Below are positions 62,467 to 64,000 of a stretch of 64,000 bases of DNA, one piece after another; position 1 is the stretch's first letter, and every line of letters starts with the position of its first letter. Under the pieces are notes generated by a model. That model was given only the letters and a program-made list of their open reading frames with translations, did not search any database and was not told the DNA's origin. A program made the translations under genes and the position numbers. The DNA comes from an uncultured beta proteobacterium (GTDB lineage Bacteria > Pseudomonadota > Gammaproteobacteria > Burkholderiales > Burkholderiaceae), in contig CAIKFU010000108.1 of NCBI GenBank assembly GCA_903826775.1, positions 62,001 to 126,000 on the forward strand. Direction: 5' to 3'.

Positions 62467-63441
62467 TTAATCGTCCGCTTTTAAGTTTGCTTCTTTGACA
62501 ATGCGTCCATATCGATTTATTTCGTTCATATAGAACTTGGAAAACTCAGCCGAAGTACCGCCAATCACTTTAAAGCCTTGGCTTTCTAGGCGGGAACGGT
62601 ATTCTGGTTGAGAAAGAATGGCTCCAGTAACTTCATTGATTTTTTTCACAATAGCGGCCGGGGTTTTTGCCGGCAAGAAGATGCCAAACCAGGTTTCCAC
62701 CTCAACACCGGGAACGCCAACTTCGGCAAGGGTTGGAATATCGGGCGCCATAGGCGATCGGGTGGCGGAAGCTAATCCTAATGCACGGATTTTTCCACCG
62801 TTTAGGTGTTGAATGGCGAGTGGGAGAGTCGGAAACATCGCGTCAACTTGTCCCGCTACGGTATCGCTTAAGGCTTGAGCAGTGGATTTATAGGGTATGT
62901 GGGTGATATTGGTCTTCGTTGCGATTTTAAAGGTCTCGCCGCCAAAATGCCCGATGCCGCCATTACCCCAAGAGGCGTAGTTCAATTGCCCCGGTTGTTT
63001 TTTTGCAAGAGCAATGAATTCTTGCGCCGTTTGGGCGTTGACCTGAGAATTGACGATTAGGACCAGGGGGACGGATGCGATTTGTATGGCGGGGATAAAT
63101 GCTGTTCGGGCATCGTATGAAGGCTTGCTATTCATCCAGGGGTTTGTTGCAATCGATGTCGACTCGATCATGATGGTGTAACCATCCGGTTTGGCCCTGG
63201 AAAATAGTTCTTCTCCAATGGATCCATTGGCTCCAACCCGATTATCAATCACAATGCTTTGTCCCAATTGTGTGCCTAGGGCGGGGGCAAGCATGCGGGC
63301 AAGCAGATCCGCTGTTCCTCCTGCGGACATTGGAACAATAATGGTGATTGGTCGATCGGGATAGGTTGAAGTTGATTGAGCCTGTGCTGAGTGGCATAAG
63401 ACAACAGCAACGGCGGTAATAAGTGTCTTATAGAGGTGCAC
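62467..63441 (-). CDS. Bug/TctC-type periplasmic solute-binding protein (6 of 6)
   Basis: A 324-residue binding protein and first gene of the operon on this strand. GTG start at 63441 has GGGGGAGA 7-8 bases upstream. The signal peptide (KTLITAVAVVLCHSAQAQ) precedes YPDRPITIIVPMSAGG, where Met-Ser replaces the usual Phe-Ala before GG, so the ligand contacts may differ. Divergent from a LysR gene across 139 bases. Confidence 0.9.
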   Translation of the reverse strand: MHLYKTLITAVAVVLCHSAQAQSTSTYPDRPITIIVPMSAGGTADLLARMLAPALGTQLGQSIVIDNRVGANGSIGEELFSRAKPDGYTIMIESTSIATNPWMNSKPSYDARTAFIPAIQIASVPLVLIVNSQVNAQTAQEFIALAKKQPGQLNYASWGNGGIGHFGGETFKIATKTNITHIPYKSTAQALSDTVAGQVDAMFPTLPLAIQHLNGGKIRALGLASATRSPMAPDIPTLAEVGVPGVEVETWFGIFLPAKTPAAIVKKINEVTGAILSQPEYRSRLESQGFKVIGGTSAEFSKFYMNEINRYGRIVKEANLKADD

Positions 63442-63580
63442 TTTTTTGTCTCCCCCACCATTGATTGGTGATTTCTTTTTGTGTAGAGATAGATCCTATT
63501 ACCGTTGTGCGAAAGTGACCAATACTTTTTAAATCGTCGACCTATCACAATTTGTTATGGCAGATTTCTATCGGAGTAAG

Positions 63581-64000
63581 ATGCCAAATATGGAGCTAAG
63601 AAGCATTAAATATTTCATTGGGGTTGCCGAGTTAGGGAGCATTTCCAGGGCGGCCGAAGAGTTGGGCGTTGTTCAGCCCGCCTTGACCCGTCATATTAAG
63701 CAACTCGAGGAGGAGCTTGGCGTAACGTTGTTAAACCGCTTACCAAGGGGGGTTCAGTTAACTGCCGCTGGTAGGGAGTTTTTAGAATATTGCCAACGCA
63801 TTACCGATGAAGTGTCTCGTGCTAAGCACGAGATGACGACTTTGGGAAGTAAGCCCAAGGGAAGTCTGGTATTTGGCGCTTCACCGACACTTGGACAGGT
63901 CCTGATGCCGGCAATTATTGAACAGTGCCTATTGGAATTTCCCGGAATATTTCTGAGGGTGATTGAGGCCCGCAGTATTCGATTGCATGAATTACTGCTA
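63581..64000 (+). CDS. LysR-family regulator (cut by window edge)
   Basis: The first 140 residues of a LysR regulator; the frame is open to the end of the window. The helix-turn-helix spans residues 4-62 (SISRAAEELGVVQPALTRHIKQLEEELG). The effector domain begins near residue 92. The ATG at 63581 has GGAG 5 bases upstream; the ATG at 63590 is an alternative matching the common MELR start. It is divergent from the Bug-DctP-dehydrogenase operon and probably regulates it. The pattern is close to the CatR/NahR-like group that responds to muconate-type acids, consistent with the enolase-superfamily gene in the operon. Confidence 0.9.
   Translation, partial: MPNMELRSIKYFIGVAELGSISRAAEELGVVQPALTRHIKQLEEELGVTLLNRLPRGVQLTAAGREFLEYCQRITDEVSRAKHEMTTLGSKPKGSLVFGASPTLGQVLMPAIIEQCLLEFPGIFLRVIEARSIRLHELLL

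Overview
The window looks like the chromosome of a betaproteobacterium of the Burkholderiales with modest G+C content, most like Polynucleobacter or a close relative. This rests on gene content and order seen by eye: the isc cluster after uvrB, an intracellular PHB depolymerase, a recJ-prfB-lysS operon, and many orphan Bug/TctC-type binding proteins. No rRNA, tRNA, insertion sequence, phage gene or CRISPR array was seen. No stretch above 300 bases lacks a gene.

Layout. 1-1.5 kb: the end of an MFS transporter and an amidohydrolase. 1.8-3.6 kb: isocitrate lyase and a HIT hydrolase. 3.6-8.6 kb: a hydroxy-acid module with a D-tartrate dehydratase whose catalytic residues all match, a beta-decarboxylating dehydrogenase, two Bug proteins and a cupin. 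8.6-20.8 kb: housekeeping genes (DUF1841, nth, rnfB-like, phaZ, tyrB-like, uvrB, iscRSUA-hscBA-fdx). 20.9-27.4 kb: a LysR regulator divergent from an unusual operon that joins a fumarate reductase/succinate dehydrogenase-type complex to a two-subunit class I fumarase/tartrate dehydratase and a TauE/SafE permease. 27.4-33.9 kb: a sulfolactate module (Bug protein, slcC, comC, suyA, suyB, a GntR regulator and a YeiH-type exporter). 33.9-41.6 kb: sulfur assimilation and redox genes (cysN, cysD, cysH, a second TauE/SafE, fpr, dsbB, cysK). 41.6-50.9 kb: housekeeping genes (lysS, prfB with its programmed frameshift, recJ, an RpfE-like gene, lolC, lolD, tatD, an SDR gene). 50.9-64 kb: accessory catabolic genes (flavin reductase, alpha/beta hydrolase, TetR, secreted proteins, three Gfo/Idh/MocA dehydrogenases, two Bug proteins, a DctP-like protein, a muconate-lactonizing-type enzyme, a hydroxyisobutyrate dehydrogenase-like protein and a partial LysR).

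How the genes work together. SlcC and ComC would interconvert the enantiomers of 3-sulfolactate through sulfopyruvate. SuyAB would cleave (R)-sulfolactate to pyruvate and sulfite, and three sulfite/sulfate-export-type permeases lie within 11 kb. Right beside this module sits the reductase/hydro-lyase operon, whose flavoprotein has Cys where the family carries the FAD-linking His. The neighbourhood suggests, as a hypothesis only, that the two operons together handle a sulfonated C4 acid such as sulfosuccinate. Independent tartrate or fumarate metabolism is the conservative reading. Both operons have a -10 box placed 6-7 bases before the start codon, which predicts leaderless mRNAs.

Positions of starts, promoters and operators are readings by eye. 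Family names come from recognised motifs and remembered homologues, not from a database search.
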